Assembly: GCA_963621575.1 (NCBI GenBank)
Contig: CAVFEH010000002.1
Coordinates: 82,127-146,126 of the forward strand
DNA length: 64,000 nucleotides
From: UBA1724 sp963621575
Lineage (GTDB): Bacteria > Verrucomicrobiota > Lentisphaeria > Oligosphaerales > Oligosphaeraceae
Direction: 5' to 3'
Position 1 is the first letter of the stretch. Each line of letters starts with the position of its first letter. Positions 17,313 through 26,215 of the stretch are shown here, piece by piece. Below the pieces are notes generated by a model. The model did no database searches. It had not been told where the DNA came from and saw only the letters and a list, made by a program, of their open reading frames with translations. The translations under genes and the position numbers were made by a program.

Positions 17313-18001
17313 GGTGCGTCCTCCCCTGTTGCGGGCTTTGGCTTGCGGTCCCTGAGAACCCAACGGGAGAGACCGGTGTAGGCGGCCAGGAAGAGGATAA
17401 TTCCCAGGAGAATCCACCCGAAGTGGGTGGTCACCATGGTCTTTCCCTGCTCCACCAGTTGCCGGGGCGTCAGTTCCGCAGTGGAATTTCCGATCCAATA
17501 TCCGGCACCGGCAAGGATTGCGTTCCAGATTCCCGCGCCCAGCGCGGTATAGAGGGTGAAGGGGGCGAAGGGCATGCGGGAGAGCCCGGCGGGCAGGGAG
17601 ATGTACTGCCGGACCACGGGGAGTAGCCGGCAGACGAAGGTAGCCGGCCCGCCGTACTGACGGAAGATCTCCTGGGAACGTTCCAGGACCTCCGGCTTCA
17701 GAAAGAGATACTTTCCGTAGCGGCGCAGCAGTGGTTCCCCCAGCCATGCCGCCAGAAAATAATTCACGTAGGCGCCGGCCAGGGCGCCCAGCAGCCCGGC
17801 GGCGAGGGAGAGTGCCAGGTCCGCCCCGGGGACTCCCAGGGAGAGAGCGCCCCGGGCGGCCAGAAAGCCTGCCGGGATCATGACCACTTCGCTGGGGAAA
17901 GGAATAAAAGAGCTCTCCACCGCCATCAAGAGGAAGACCAGCGGATAGCCCCACGTGCTGGCGTGGGCGAAGAGGCTCTCGACAATGCCGGAGAAGTCCA
18001 T
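17309..18001 (-). CDS. DedA family membrane protein
   Basis: A 230-residue polytopic protein has the DedA/SNARE-associated signatures: ESSFIPFPSEVVMIPAGFLA near the N-terminus and a CRLLPVVRQYISLPAG segment in the middle, carrying the conserved F/C-R-P-type motif and glycine. Members are linked to undecaprenyl-phosphate or phosphatidylethanolamine flipping and envelope homeostasis. About five hydrophobic stretches are visible. Its stop codon overlaps the start of rmuC. No obvious promoter is seen directly upstream; the mutarotase gene 72 bp away is on the same strand. Confidence 0.88.
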   Translation of the reverse strand: MDFSGIVESLFAHASTWGYPLVFLLMAVESSFIPFPSEVVMIPAGFLAARGALSLGVPGADLALSLAAGLLGALAGAYVNYFLAAWLGEPLLRRYGKYLFLKPEVLERSQEIFRQYGGPATFVCRLLPVVRQYISLPAGLSRMPFAPFTLYTALGAGIWNAILAGAGYWIGNSTAELTPRQLVEQGKTMVTTHFGWILLGIILFLAAYTGLSRWVLRDRKPKPATGEDAP

Positions 18002-18072
18002 ATCTGCAAAGAAGCATGCCGACGCCCTCCCCCGTGGCCGGAGTCGGCTGCAGGGGGGGCGCGTCCGGATGG

Positions 18073-18951
18073 CTAGAGGGCCTCCACGGAAATGCGAATG
18101 GACAATGCGTGGCTTTCGCCGGGTTGAAGGGTCCTGCCGTCATAGTCCACGTTGCAGTTTTCCACGCAGACCATGTTGCGATACTCCTCGTTGCCGAAAT
18201 CGGGCATGCGGCGGGACTTCTCTACCCAGGGATTCCAGACCACGCCGGTATCGCTGTTCCACTTTTCGATGCGGATGCGGCGTCCCATCACGGGATCCAG
18301 GATGTCGGCCTCCCCGGGGCAATGGAAGTAAACGCGGTCCGTCTCGGCGGCAATGGTGACATCTCCAGGCTGGGGATTGGGGGCGGGAGGATCGGCGGGG
18401 GCCTTGTCCTTGAATTCGCATCCCTGGAATCCGGTGATGGTCAAATCGTGGCAGTCTCCCACGGCGTAGTAGGAGTGAAGGGCCTGCTGGTAGGAGAATT
18501 CCCGGTCGCCTGTATTGGTGGTGGCCAGGCTCATCTCCAGGGCCTTCCCCACGCGGATCTTCATGGCGATCCGGAAGGCGTGGGGCCAGACGGCGCGGGT
18601 CTCGGGAGTGTCCTCCGCCTGGAGCTCCACCTCTGTCTGCTCATCGCCCAGCTCCTTCCAGGAGGAGACGTTCCAGAAGACCTGCCGGATGAAGCCGTGG
18701 GAGGTAGTGGCGCCGGGTATCTTCTCCGTGTCCGCAGGACCGAACCAGGGCCAGCAGACGGGAATGCCGCCGCGAATGGCCTTTCCAACGGGAGAATACT
18801 CCGACTTCTCGGAAAGGAAGAAGACCTCGCGATGACCCGAGGGAAGGAAGCTGAGCACGTGCGCGCCCATCAGGCAAATCTCACACCGCCCGCCGCGGTT
18901 CTGGACATGGATCTCGGGAAGGCCTCCGCGGCCCGTCAACAACTGAATCAT
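18073..18951 (-). CDS. D-hexose-6-phosphate mutarotase-like protein (YeaD family)
   Basis: The 292-residue aldose-1-epimerase-fold protein matches the YeaD subfamily: GAHVLSFLPSGHREVFFLS, RGGIPVCWPWFGP, SHGFIRQVFWNV with the catalytic-type His, and VVWNPWVEKSRRMPDFG near the C-terminus. These proteins interconvert alpha and beta anomers of glucose-6-phosphate and related sugars. The start at ATG 18951 (MIQLLTGRGG) is chosen because the longer upstream frame is non-conserved and crosses the predicted promoter. It is transcribed towards DedA and rmuC. Confidence 0.9.
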   Translation of the reverse strand: MIQLLTGRGGLPEIHVQNRGGRCEICLMGAHVLSFLPSGHREVFFLSEKSEYSPVGKAIRGGIPVCWPWFGPADTEKIPGATTSHGFIRQVFWNVSSWKELGDEQTEVELQAEDTPETRAVWPHAFRIAMKIRVGKALEMSLATTNTGDREFSYQQALHSYYAVGDCHDLTITGFQGCEFKDKAPADPPAPNPQPGDVTIAAETDRVYFHCPGEADILDPVMGRRIRIEKWNSDTGVVWNPWVEKSRRMPDFGNEEYRNMVCVENCNVDYDGRTLQPGESHALSIRISVEAL

Positions 18952-19036
18952 ATCGACTCCTCGCTTCGGATTGGTTCGCGCACAGGGAAAGGGGCAGGAG
19001 CCGCCCTCCCCCACGCAGGGGAAAACGTCGGAGGAG

Positions 19037-19042
19037 AATATA
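19037..19042 (-). promoter_or_regulatory. Candidate -10 element upstream of the mutarotase gene
   Basis: On the minus strand GTTATATTCTCC covers 19032-19043, with TATATT at 19037-19042, about 85 bp upstream of the ATG. The identical 12-mer occurs upstream of the secreted-protein gene at 24747. No convincing -35 is seen. Confidence 0.4.
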
Positions 19043-19119
19043 ACGCCGCCGGGAGGCTCAGGCAGAAAAACAATGCGCGCACGGTCGGTCTTCCGCCTTG
19101 CGAATTCCTGATGAAAACA

Positions 19120-19149
19120 TTGCGAAATGGTAATGGAAAAACATATTAT
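19120..19149 (+). promoter_or_regulatory. Candidate promoter of the kinase-like gene
   Basis: TTGCGA (19120-19125), an 18-bp spacer and TATTAT (19144-19149) lie only a few bases before an in-frame ATG at 19155. If this promoter is real, transcription begins after that ATG and translation would start at ATG 19218. Confidence 0.45.
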
Positions 19150-19217
19150 CCGGAATGTCCCGCCCCGGCGCAAGTCCATTCGAGCGGGGCTCATGTCCAA
19201 GGATCGGTGCGATTTTC

Positions 19218-19976
19218 ATGTCCAGGATTCCCTGCGGGGGAAAAATCGAATTTCATGGGGAGCCACTCGCCCTGCCGTCTCTGGAGACCATCCTCCGGGA
19301 GGCGACTCTTCTGCGGGGTTCCACCTCCTTCACATCGGGAGAGGTATACCGCTGGAGGTTCCGGGACCGCACTTGGCTGGTGAAGACCTTCGCGCACAAC
19401 GGCTGGTTCTCCCGGCATTTTCCCGGCAGGTTCTGCATGCGAAACGAGTGGCGGGTTTTGACGGCGTTGCGGGACCGTGGCGTGACTGCGGGGCCCAAGC
19501 CCCTGGCGTTTCTAGGGGGCCACACCATCGTCATGGAATATCTCCATGGCCGGGAGCTGGAAAGCGGCAAATACTATCGAAGGATGGGGGAAACGAAGCC
19601 CCCCCGGGAGTTCTATCTTTCCCTCAAGGAGACCCTGGCGGACCTCCACCAGAAGGGTTTCGCACACGGGGACTTGCGGCGTGCGAACATTTTGGTGGCA
19701 GAGGATGGAAGAACTCCCAGGATCCTTGACTGGGCCACCTGCATGGCCAACCACGGGGTGCAAAAACTCCTCTTCCGCGCCTTCCTGGGCTCCGACCAAT
19801 TCTCCCTGGCCAAGATCCTCCGGGACGCGGAGGAGGAATCCCTCCTCACACCCGAAGAACAGGAGACTGTCCGCCCCTCCTGGTTGCTGCGCGCGGGACG
19901 CTTCCTGCGGCAGCATGTCTACCGAAAATGCATAAAACCCTTGTTTCACCGCAAGCACAATTCGAAAGAGGGGTGA
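19218..19976 (+). CDS. Protein-kinase-fold phosphotransferase (LPS/Kdo-kinase-like)
   Basis: The protein has a minimal kinase fold: an ATP-binding Lys in TWLVKTF, a hinge motif TIVMEYLHG, a catalytic loop HGDLRRANIL and a metal-binding ILDWAT that replaces DFG. This pattern is shared by lipopolysaccharide core kinases and Bud32/RIO-like small kinases. At about 252 residues it fits a Kdo or heptose kinase better than a Ser/Thr kinase, but the substrate cannot be read from the sequence. An ATG at 19155 would add 21 residues; 19218 is preferred because a promoter-like element ends at 19149. It is divergent from the mutarotase gene. Confidence 0.7.
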   Translation: MSRIPCGGKIEFHGEPLALPSLETILREATLLRGSTSFTSGEVYRWRFRDRTWLVKTFAHNGWFSRHFPGRFCMRNEWRVLTALRDRGVTAGPKPLAFLGGHTIVMEYLHGRELESGKYYRRMGETKPPREFYLSLKETLADLHQKGFAHGDLRRANILVAEDGRTPRILDWATCMANHGVQKLLFRAFLGSDQFSLAKILRDAEEESLLTPEEQETVRPSWLLRAGRFLRQHVYRKCIKPLFHRKHNSKEG

Positions 19977-20060
19977 GCGGTGTCAAATTCGAGCGTCACC
20001 GCCCAGAGGAAAGGAGTGTGGAGATTCGGCGGGACCGCGGGATTCCGCGCTTTGCCTGCC

Positions 20061-23000
20061 CTAATCGTGTGGGAGGTAGTTTCGCCTGGTGGCATCATAG
20101 CGGTATTCCCGATGGTCGAGGAGCATGATTCCGTTGAGGAGGACGGAGGGATCCAGGGTACCGGCGTTCCAGTTTTTGCGGCCGGACGCCACCTCGGCAA
20201 AAGAAATGGAGAGGTTCTCGTTTTCATCCAGGGGGTGGAGGATTTCCACGATGTTTTCCACGGAGGGGCAATCCGGCCTCACGGCCATGAGCCCCAGAAA
20301 TTGCCGAAGCGTCTCGGGAAACGCGCGTTTCGTCCCGATGGTGAATGAGAGTTCCTCTCCGGCGTCCCAGAGGTTGTCCCCGTTTCCGGTCCCGGGGAGG
20401 AGTTCCCGGATCTGGCCGGTGACCTCCAAGGCGGAGCCATACCCGACGTTCGGCCCCTCTGTCCAACCTGCCAGCGGAATCGCATTCTCCACAAACGAGG
20501 AGAGCTCCCCCAAGGCCGTCAGGTAAAGAAAGAACCGTTCCTCGGAGGAGGGCGTGGTGTCGTCGTCACGGGCGACGATCACAGTGAGGGTGTCGTCCTC
20601 TGCCACACAAGTCAACTCCTTCTGGGCGGCAGTGAAGGTGTCCACCAGGAGGTTCCGGTGAAAGTCCCGCACGTGGAGGACTCCGGTGCGGAATTCGCCC
20701 TCCAGGTGGATGAAGTGCTCCTCGGTGATGTCCTCCAGCTGGGGGACGGCGACCTGTCCGCCAGAGACGATGTAGGCGGCGTCCTCCACCTCCCGGCTCA
20801 TTCCACCCTGGGAGGCCACCTGCGCATCGATGTAAAAGCTGCCGTCTTCCGCGCAAACCAATGTGCCGGTGGCCAGGCTGACGATGCGTCCGGATTCGGA
20901 GGCCACGGGGATAGTCACCTTCGGACTGGGAGTGAAGTGCAGATCGCTGCAGAGTTCCTCCCAGCCCTCTACCTCCACCGCCATTTTGAGCTCCAAGACG
21001 CCACCGGCAAGAGTATCCGCGCCTTGGATGGCGGCGCTCCCCTCTCCTGTGAGCCGGATCTGCAACGGGGTGGTCCAGGTCTTCGGCACGGCGGCGGCCT
21101 CCAAGAGCTGGCCGGGGTACTCCGTGCGAATGCGGAGTCTCCTCTCCAACGGTTCTTCATTGGATTCCCGGGCGCCATCGGCGTCGGACGGTTCCCAGAA
21201 CAGCATTACCCGGTGGACCTTCCAAGGCTGTTTTTGCAACGTCTGCCACTCTTCGGGGGAGATGACAAAGCGGCAATCATGGGTCTCGGGCGATTCGGTG
21301 GCAGTCCAGCTGCAGGACGAGTAGACGGGCTGTCCATTGTTGTCAAGGAGGGCAATCTGGAGGGTGTATGCTCCGGGCCTGGTGGTAGTGACCTCCGTCT
21401 CCAGGATGAGATTCTGCATGTATTCCGGGAGCTCCCTGGCACTGGCGGGGAGTTTTTCCCAGGACTCCTTCAGGGGGAGCTGAATCCTGCTTTCCCCTGG
21501 GAATGTCACGAAGCCGGTTTGGCCCGAGAATTCCATTCCCGCATAGGGAGAATCCGCGGCCACCCGCGCGGAGGCTTCCGCGACCCAATGATTCGGCGCA
21601 TCGGGGGCGAAGCGTCCGGAGAAGATCCCGTCGCCGGCGACCTGGTCGCCATCCTGTCCGTCATCGTGGAGCGTCACGGTTGTTGTGGAATCCTGGGGAC
21701 CGTATGCCGCAACGGCAGCCACGACGCCTTGGAGACCGGTGGTCAGCGGTGAGTTGTCGAGGGGCGAAACAAGCCAGGCGGTGAAGATTGCTTCCCGTCC
21801 GGGGATGTCATCGGACCCGCCTGTCTCCACCTGGAAATGGAACTTGGGGATGTCGACGGCGCCACGGAGCAGGAAGACCATAGCGGTCTCCTCCGCATCT
21901 CCGGGGACCCGGATGGTGAAGACGCCCGTGTCGGCCTGTCCGAGATCGATCTCGCAGGAACACAGTCCCATCGACTTCAGGAAACGATCCCCGTCGCCGG
22001 GTTCCCGGGTCAGAACGAGGTTCCGGGGAGTTGGTTCGGAGGCCAGCTGCAATTCCACCATGACATTTTCAGGAGCGAAGCCCAGACAGAGGAGGTATCG
22101 TCCCGGTTTCAGGAAGGCCGCGGAGGTCCTCCAGGGTGTGGAGCCGGAGACAAGGACGGGTTCGTCCTGGAGCGCATCGCCGGAGAGGGGCGGCTCCGCC
22201 GCAGGAGCCGCGGATTCCGCCGGGACCTCTTCGGGGATTTCGGCGGAGCGCGTCTTGATCTGCAGGGAGCCCCTGACGCTGTCGGGGGGTGTGATGGAGG
22301 CGAAGTGCGCGGCCGAGGCATTCGACAGATCCTTTATGAGGGCGACCACGGGCTTCTTCCCCTCACCGCGGACGATGGCGCAATGGTCGTAAAGGGAGGA
22401 CTTGCCTGAGTCCAGAGGAGACTGTGGCACCTGGGTTCCCAACGCATGGGCGCTGGCGACGGTGACAATGCCGTCGTTGCGCTGCGGAAGATTGCAGACC
22501 TTGACGATATCCTTGTAGAGTCCCTCGAGATACTCCGGCAGCACGAATCCGATGATGGTGTGAAGCGGGGAATTCGGAGCATGGAACTTCTCGTTAAACG
22601 TTTTGCAGCCCTCCGTCGTCAGGGAAGTGAAACCGGCATTCGCCACATCGATCTTCTCCTTCCACTTCGCCATGTTCACATAGAATTTCTGCTTCCTGCC
22701 CTGGGGATTTGCGACCGCATCGGCCACCTGGCTGCCGGCGTTGGGGGTGCCGATCTGCAGAGCCCTTCTCACATACGTGGAATTCAGGCCATTGGAATCC
22801 ATCACGGGACGGATGTCCAAACCGCCCTTGCTGTGTCCCACAACCAGGAACTTCTCCACGCCCATCTTCTCAGCCTCGGCCGCCAGGGCCTGCTGCACAA
22901 TTTCGGCGTTCTCCTCCGGCGAGGCATCCCGGACCACCCGCGCCTGGACGGTGGCGATTCCCGTCTCCTCGGTGATGGCATCCGCCAGTTCGTCGAGGGT

Positions 23001-23687
23001 GGACTGCTCGTCGGTCCAGCCGTGGACCAGCATCACAGGATCCGGGGCGGATAGAAAGATTCCCTGCCACACCTGCCCCAGGATCCAGACCTCCTTGCCG
23101 CCGTTGGCCATGTCCACGTAGATCTCCAGATGGTTCTCCGCCTCTTCGCCAGGGTAGGAGGGGAATTTCAGCCAGTCCAGGGGAACCTCGAAGGAATTGA
23201 TCCGCCAAACCTCGTCCTCTCCCCACAGATATCCCACGAAATGGCCATTGAGATAGACTCCATCCCGCTCTGGGGCATGTTGCGAAGAGTAGCTATTGGA
23301 ATCGCAGTCGAGATTCGGCACAACCAGGACGGCCTTGCGTGGCATGAGACCATTTTTGACCATGCGGTCCCGGTCCTCCCTGGTGCCAAAGTACCGGTCG
23401 ATGGAGATCGTGGCCTTGTATGGGCCTGTCTTCACGGTGTTCCAAGCCGTATTCCCGTTCTCCTCCTCATGGTAGAAGATGACGGGATCGCCACCGCCAC
23501 GGCCTGCGCAATACTTCACACCGTCGTTTCCACGAAGAGCGATCCTTCGGGCTGTCTTATGGATGGAGGGGGCCTCGGGGATCGTGCCGGGGATCTCCTC
23601 CCGTGCCAGGGCGGAGAGGACGAAAGGCAGCATCAGTGCCGCCAGCGCCCAGGGGATCAGATGTCGGTGGAAGTGGTTGTCTTTCAT
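20061..23687 (-). CDS. Large secreted lipase-like alpha/beta hydrolase with C-terminal EF-hand-like module
   Basis: The 1,208-residue protein starts with a signal peptide (residues 1-28). A lipase-type alpha/beta hydrolase domain spans about residues 210-460: oxyanion motif VMLVHGW at about 217-224, nucleophile elbow GHSKGG with Ser286, a likely acid in RNDGIVTVASAHA and a His in SLYDHCAIV. The remaining 750 residues are beta-rich modules, including one with LHDDGQDGDQVAGDGIFSG, typical of extracellular Ca-binding sandwich domains. The last 130 residues contain GNGDNLWDAGEE and HPLDENENLSISFAEV, EF-hand-like acidic loops also found at the end of the upstream gene's product. AGGAGGAAC precedes the ATG, one of the best Shine-Dalgarno sites here. 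Substrate unknown; probably secreted. Confidence 0.85.
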   Translation of the reverse strand: MKDNHFHRHLIPWALAALMLPFVLSALAREEIPGTIPEAPSIHKTARRIALRGNDGVKYCAGRGGGDPVIFYHEEENGNTAWNTVKTGPYKATISIDRYFGTREDRDRMVKNGLMPRKAVLVVPNLDCDSNSYSSQHAPERDGVYLNGHFVGYLWGEDEVWRINSFEVPLDWLKFPSYPGEEAENHLEIYVDMANGGKEVWILGQVWQGIFLSAPDPVMLVHGWTDEQSTLDELADAITEETGIATVQARVVRDASPEENAEIVQQALAAEAEKMGVEKFLVVGHSKGGLDIRPVMDSNGLNSTYVRRALQIGTPNAGSQVADAVANPQGRKQKFYVNMAKWKEKIDVANAGFTSLTTEGCKTFNEKFHAPNSPLHTIIGFVLPEYLEGLYKDIVKVCNLPQRNDGIVTVASAHALGTQVPQSPLDSGKSSLYDHCAIVRGEGKKPVVALIKDLSNASAAHFASITPPDSVRGSLQIKTRSAEIPEEVPAESAAPAAEPPLSGDALQDEPVLVSGSTPWRTSAAFLKPGRYLLCLGFAPENVMVELQLASEPTPRNLVLTREPGDGDRFLKSMGLCSCEIDLGQADTGVFTIRVPGDAEETAMVFLLRGAVDIPKFHFQVETGGSDDIPGREAIFTAWLVSPLDNSPLTTGLQGVVAAVAAYGPQDSTTTVTLHDDGQDGDQVAGDGIFSGRFAPDAPNHWVAEASARVAADSPYAGMEFSGQTGFVTFPGESRIQLPLKESWEKLPASARELPEYMQNLILETEVTTTRPGAYTLQIALLDNNGQPVYSSCSWTATESPETHDCRFVISPEEWQTLQKQPWKVHRVMLFWEPSDADGARESNEEPLERRLRIRTEYPGQLLEAAAVPKTWTTPLQIRLTGEGSAAIQGADTLAGGVLELKMAVEVEGWEELCSDLHFTPSPKVTIPVASESGRIVSLATGTLVCAEDGSFYIDAQVASQGGMSREVEDAAYIVSGGQVAVPQLEDITEEHFIHLEGEFRTGVLHVRDFHRNLLVDTFTAAQKELTCVAEDDTLTVIVARDDDTTPSSEERFFLYLTALGELSSFVENAIPLAGWTEGPNVGYGSALEVTGQIRELLPGTGNGDNLWDAGEELSFTIGTKRAFPETLRQFLGLMAVRPDCPSVENIVEILHPLDENENLSISFAEVASGRKNWNAGTLDPSVLLNGIMLLDHREYRYDATRRNYLPHD

Positions 23688-23697
23688 GGCGTTCCTC

Positions 23698-24747
23698 CTA
23701 GTTGTCAGTCGCATGGATGGGATAGAAGCATTCGGAGAAGGCATCGTAGCCGTAGGCCAGGGCGTCGCAGAGCTCCACCGCGCCCAGCAGGAGTTCGTGG
23801 GTGGCGCCGCCATTCTGCCAGAGGGCACGTCCCGCGTCCAATTCCGCCTTTGTGAGGCTAAGGTCCTGGTTGGTGTCGAAGGGATGGCATTTCAGGGCGG
23901 CAATGTCCTCCAGGCGCTGGCTCAGGCAGTGGTAAAAGAGAAGCAGGAAGAATCCCTCGGAGGGCTCCATGGAATCCGCGGACGGCAGGGGATTGGCCTC
24001 CACGGGGACAGAGACAGCCAGGGTCTCGCCGGGGGAATAGTCGCCGTTTTTGTCACCCACCTCCCAGAGCTGGTCCAAGAGCGTCCGGGAAACATCCAGC
24101 CCCGTGTAGGCGCCCGTGGAAAAGAGCCCCGTGGCATCAGCAGGGAAGCGGAGGGAGTCCACGCGCTTGTCCAAGGCCACGGCAAAGCCATCAAAGACAC
24201 AGTCTTCCTGGTAGAAGAAACCGGGCAGGACATCGGAGTCCCGGGGGCACGTGAACTCCAAAGTGGCAATGGAATCCTCCAGAGTCACGTTGAGGCCATT
24301 TTTGACCGTCAGCAGAGTGGACTGGCACTGTGGGCGGAAGACCTGTGGTGAATAGCTTTTTGTGGAGACGGTGCCGGGGACCGTCTGGAAGCCAGACGCC
24401 GTCAGCAATCGAAAGTCCCGCAGGAGCCAGGCGCCTTCCTGGCCGTGTCCCCGCAACACCCCGCCATCCAGGCGGAAGACCGCAGTGCCCGATTCCGAGA
24501 CCTGTGCGGAATACCGTCCCAGCGGGACGCCATCCGGCCGGCACACCTCGCAATAGAGAAGCAATGCGTCCGCCGGAGCATCCGACAGGGGGACCGCCAC
24601 CTGCAAATACTCATGGCACCCGGGTGGCCAGACCGCGGGTGACGCGAGGTCGTCCGACGACACGCCAAGTTCCACTGCGCGCAACGCCAGGCAGGCGCAG
24701 ACCGTCATCAGGCAAACAAGCAAAGCCGAGATTCTCTTCATGACCAT
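23698..24747 (-). CDS. Secreted protein with EF-hand-like C-terminal module, unknown function
   Basis: A 349-residue protein has a signal peptide (MVMKRISALLVCLMTVCACL, cleavage after about residue 24) and no recognised catalytic domain. The C-terminal 130 residues match the end of the downstream lipase-like protein: GDKNGDYSPGET against GNGDNLWDAGEE, HPFDTNQDLSLTKAEL against HPLDENENLSISFAEV, and then GR..W..G and Y.YDA in both. The acidic D-x-N-x-D loops resemble EF-hand/dockerin calcium loops. The genes are 10 bp apart, so they form one operon. A shared sorting, anchoring or complex-forming role is inference. Confidence 0.75.
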   Translation of the reverse strand: MVMKRISALLVCLMTVCACLALRAVELGVSSDDLASPAVWPPGCHEYLQVAVPLSDAPADALLLYCEVCRPDGVPLGRYSAQVSESGTAVFRLDGGVLRGHGQEGAWLLRDFRLLTASGFQTVPGTVSTKSYSPQVFRPQCQSTLLTVKNGLNVTLEDSIATLEFTCPRDSDVLPGFFYQEDCVFDGFAVALDKRVDSLRFPADATGLFSTGAYTGLDVSRTLLDQLWEVGDKNGDYSPGETLAVSVPVEANPLPSADSMEPSEGFFLLLFYHCLSQRLEDIAALKCHPFDTNQDLSLTKAELDAGRALWQNGGATHELLLGAVELCDALAYGYDAFSECFYPIHATDN

Positions 24748-24857
24748 TGATTTTCCTTCCGTGCGGGAAAAGAGAAAAGGAGCACTTCTTCTTCAACGAG
24801 GGAGAAGATAATGCGGCGGCCGGGGAAAAGATTCCGTAACCTCTTGAAGTCATGGAG

Positions 24858-24863
24858 AATATA
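24858..24863 (-). promoter_or_regulatory. Candidate -10 element upstream of the secreted-protein operon
   Basis: The minus strand reads GTTATATTCTCC here, with TATATT at 24858-24863, about 110 bp upstream of the ATG at 24747. A second AT-rich candidate, CATTATCTTCTCC, lies nearer the gene around 24799-24811. No clear -35 is seen. Confidence 0.4.
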
Positions 24864-24940
24864 ACTCTTGTGGACATTTGCCTGCGTCTACGCCCACGCG
24901 CGCCTGCGCGGCATGTGCGTGTTTTCTAGCTGTTTCGGGG

Positions 24941-24946
24941 TATATT
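24941..24946 (+). promoter_or_regulatory. Candidate -10 element of the phosphodiesterase-queF operon
   Basis: GGTATATT (TATATT at 24941-24946) stands out in GC-rich sequence 50 bp before ATG 24996. The same GGTATATT precedes the Fur-family gene and, on the other strand, the MATE gene at 42126. Confidence 0.4.
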
Positions 24947-24995
24947 TAGAGCCGTGCTTTTTTCCGGCTGTTTTTCTGGTTTTGGAAGTCCCACC

Positions 24996-25631
24996 ATGCG
25001 CATTCTCTACTTTTCCGACATCCACACCCATTTCAAGCCCCTGGACACCCTCCCCGATGCGGACCTCGTGCTCATCGGCGGCGACTTCACGAACTTCGGC
25101 ACGCCGGAGGACTTCCGGGCGGCTGTCAAAACCGTCGAGGCGCGTTTTCCCCATTTTCTGGCCGTGGCCGGCAACCTGGATCCGCGGGAGGCCGACGATA
25201 TCCTGCGCGAAACGGGGCATTGGCTGCCGGCACATCCTTTCCAGGCGCAGGGACTGACGCTCCTGGGGCTCTCCGGGAGCAACACCTGCCCCAAATCCAC
25301 GCCCTTCCAATGGGACGACAAAGAGATGGACGCCACGCTGAAGACGCTCCCTCCCGGGCCCATGGACATCCTGGTGACCCACGCGCCCCCCATGGGCTCC
25401 GGCGCCGATGTGATTCCCAACGGCATGCACGTGGGCAGCCAGGCGGTGGCGAACCTTGTGCAGGCGCACACGCCCGTCCTGAACCTCTGCGGGCACATCC
25501 ACGAAGCCAGGGGCGTCTACGCCATGGGAAAGACCACGGTGGTCAACTGCGGCGAGTTTGGGGAAGAAGGCAGGCACGCCGTCATGGAATGGACGGACCA
25601 CGACACCGCCCCCCTTGTCACCCTCGCCTAA
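24996..25631 (+). CDS. Metallophosphoesterase (calcineurin-like phosphodiesterase)
   Basis: The 211-residue protein opens with the metal-binding motif SDIHTH and has the further blocks LIGGDFTN, VAGNLDP, THAPP and LCGHIHEARG. Together these give the full set of Asp, Asn and His ligands of a dinuclear metallophosphoesterase. The small size with few insertions fits YfcE-like or Icc-like phosphodiesterases; the substrate is not predictable. The ATG at 24996 (MRILYFSDIH) is chosen over an upstream in-frame ATG at 24954, since the motif begins at once and the predicted -10 lies at 24941. It is followed 21 bp later by queF. Confidence 0.9.
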   Translation: MRILYFSDIHTHFKPLDTLPDADLVLIGGDFTNFGTPEDFRAAVKTVEARFPHFLAVAGNLDPREADDILRETGHWLPAHPFQAQGLTLLGLSGSNTCPKSTPFQWDDKEMDATLKTLPPGPMDILVTHAPPMGSGADVIPNGMHVGSQAVANLVQAHTPVLNLCGHIHEARGVYAMGKTTVVNCGEFGEEGRHAVMEWTDHDTAPLVTLA

Positions 25632-25652
25632 CAACCGAAGACCGCGCCGCCC

Positions 25653-26165
25653 ATGAAGACCGCCCCCTCCCGCAAAAAGTCCCTGCCCACCGTTGACGAC
25701 CTCTCCCTGCTGGGCGCCGCCGGCCCCACCCGTTATCCCGCCTCCTACGACCCCGGCGTCCTGGAGGCCGTGGCCAGCCCCGCCGAACGGGACTACTGGG
25801 TGAAATTCAACTGTCCGGAATTCACCTCCCTCTGCCCCAAGACCGGCCAGCCCGACTACGCCACCGTCACCATCTCCTACGTGCCCGACAAGCTCATCGT
25901 GGAGAGCAAGTCCCTGAAACTCTATCTCTTCAGCTTCCGCAACCACGGGGCCTTCCACGAATCCGTCGTGAACATGATCCTGGAGGATCTGCGAAGGAAG
26001 CTGGAGCCCCGCTATGTCGAAGTATGGGGGAAGTTCCTGCCCCGGGGCGGCCTTTCCATTGACCCCTATGCCAACTGGGGGCGCCCCGGCACTCGCTACG
26101 AGGAGCTGGCCGCCTTCCGCTTCCGGATGCACGACCTGTCCCCCGAACGGGTGGACAACCGATAA
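25653..26165 (+). CDS. queF: NADPH-dependent preQ0 reductase
   Basis: QueF reduces 7-cyano-7-deazaguanine (preQ0) to preQ1 in queuosine synthesis. The 170-residue unimodular protein contains CPEFTSLCPKTGQPD, with the nucleophile Cys61 and Asp68, then ESKSLKLYLFSFRNHGAFHE, with Glu84 and His98, the QueF family signature. No other queuosine gene is seen in the window. A preQ1 riboswitch was looked for upstream and not found. No Shine-Dalgarno precedes the ATG (GCCGCCC). Confidence 0.95.
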   Translation: MKTAPSRKKSLPTVDDLSLLGAAGPTRYPASYDPGVLEAVASPAERDYWVKFNCPEFTSLCPKTGQPDYATVTISYVPDKLIVESKSLKLYLFSFRNHGAFHESVVNMILEDLRRKLEPRYVEVWGKFLPRGGLSIDPYANWGRPGTRYEELAAFRFRMHDLSPERVDNR

Positions 26166-26215
26166 TATCCGCCGCCCCCCCTCCTTCCCCACACCCTATT
26201 TCCCCGGACCGCCCC

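Noticed and set aside
24748..24995. PreQ1 riboswitch upstream of the phosphodiesterase-queF pair
   Set aside because: I looked for the conserved C-rich/A-rich preQ1 pattern and a pseudoknot-capable hairpin and found neither; queF follows the first gene by only 21 bp.
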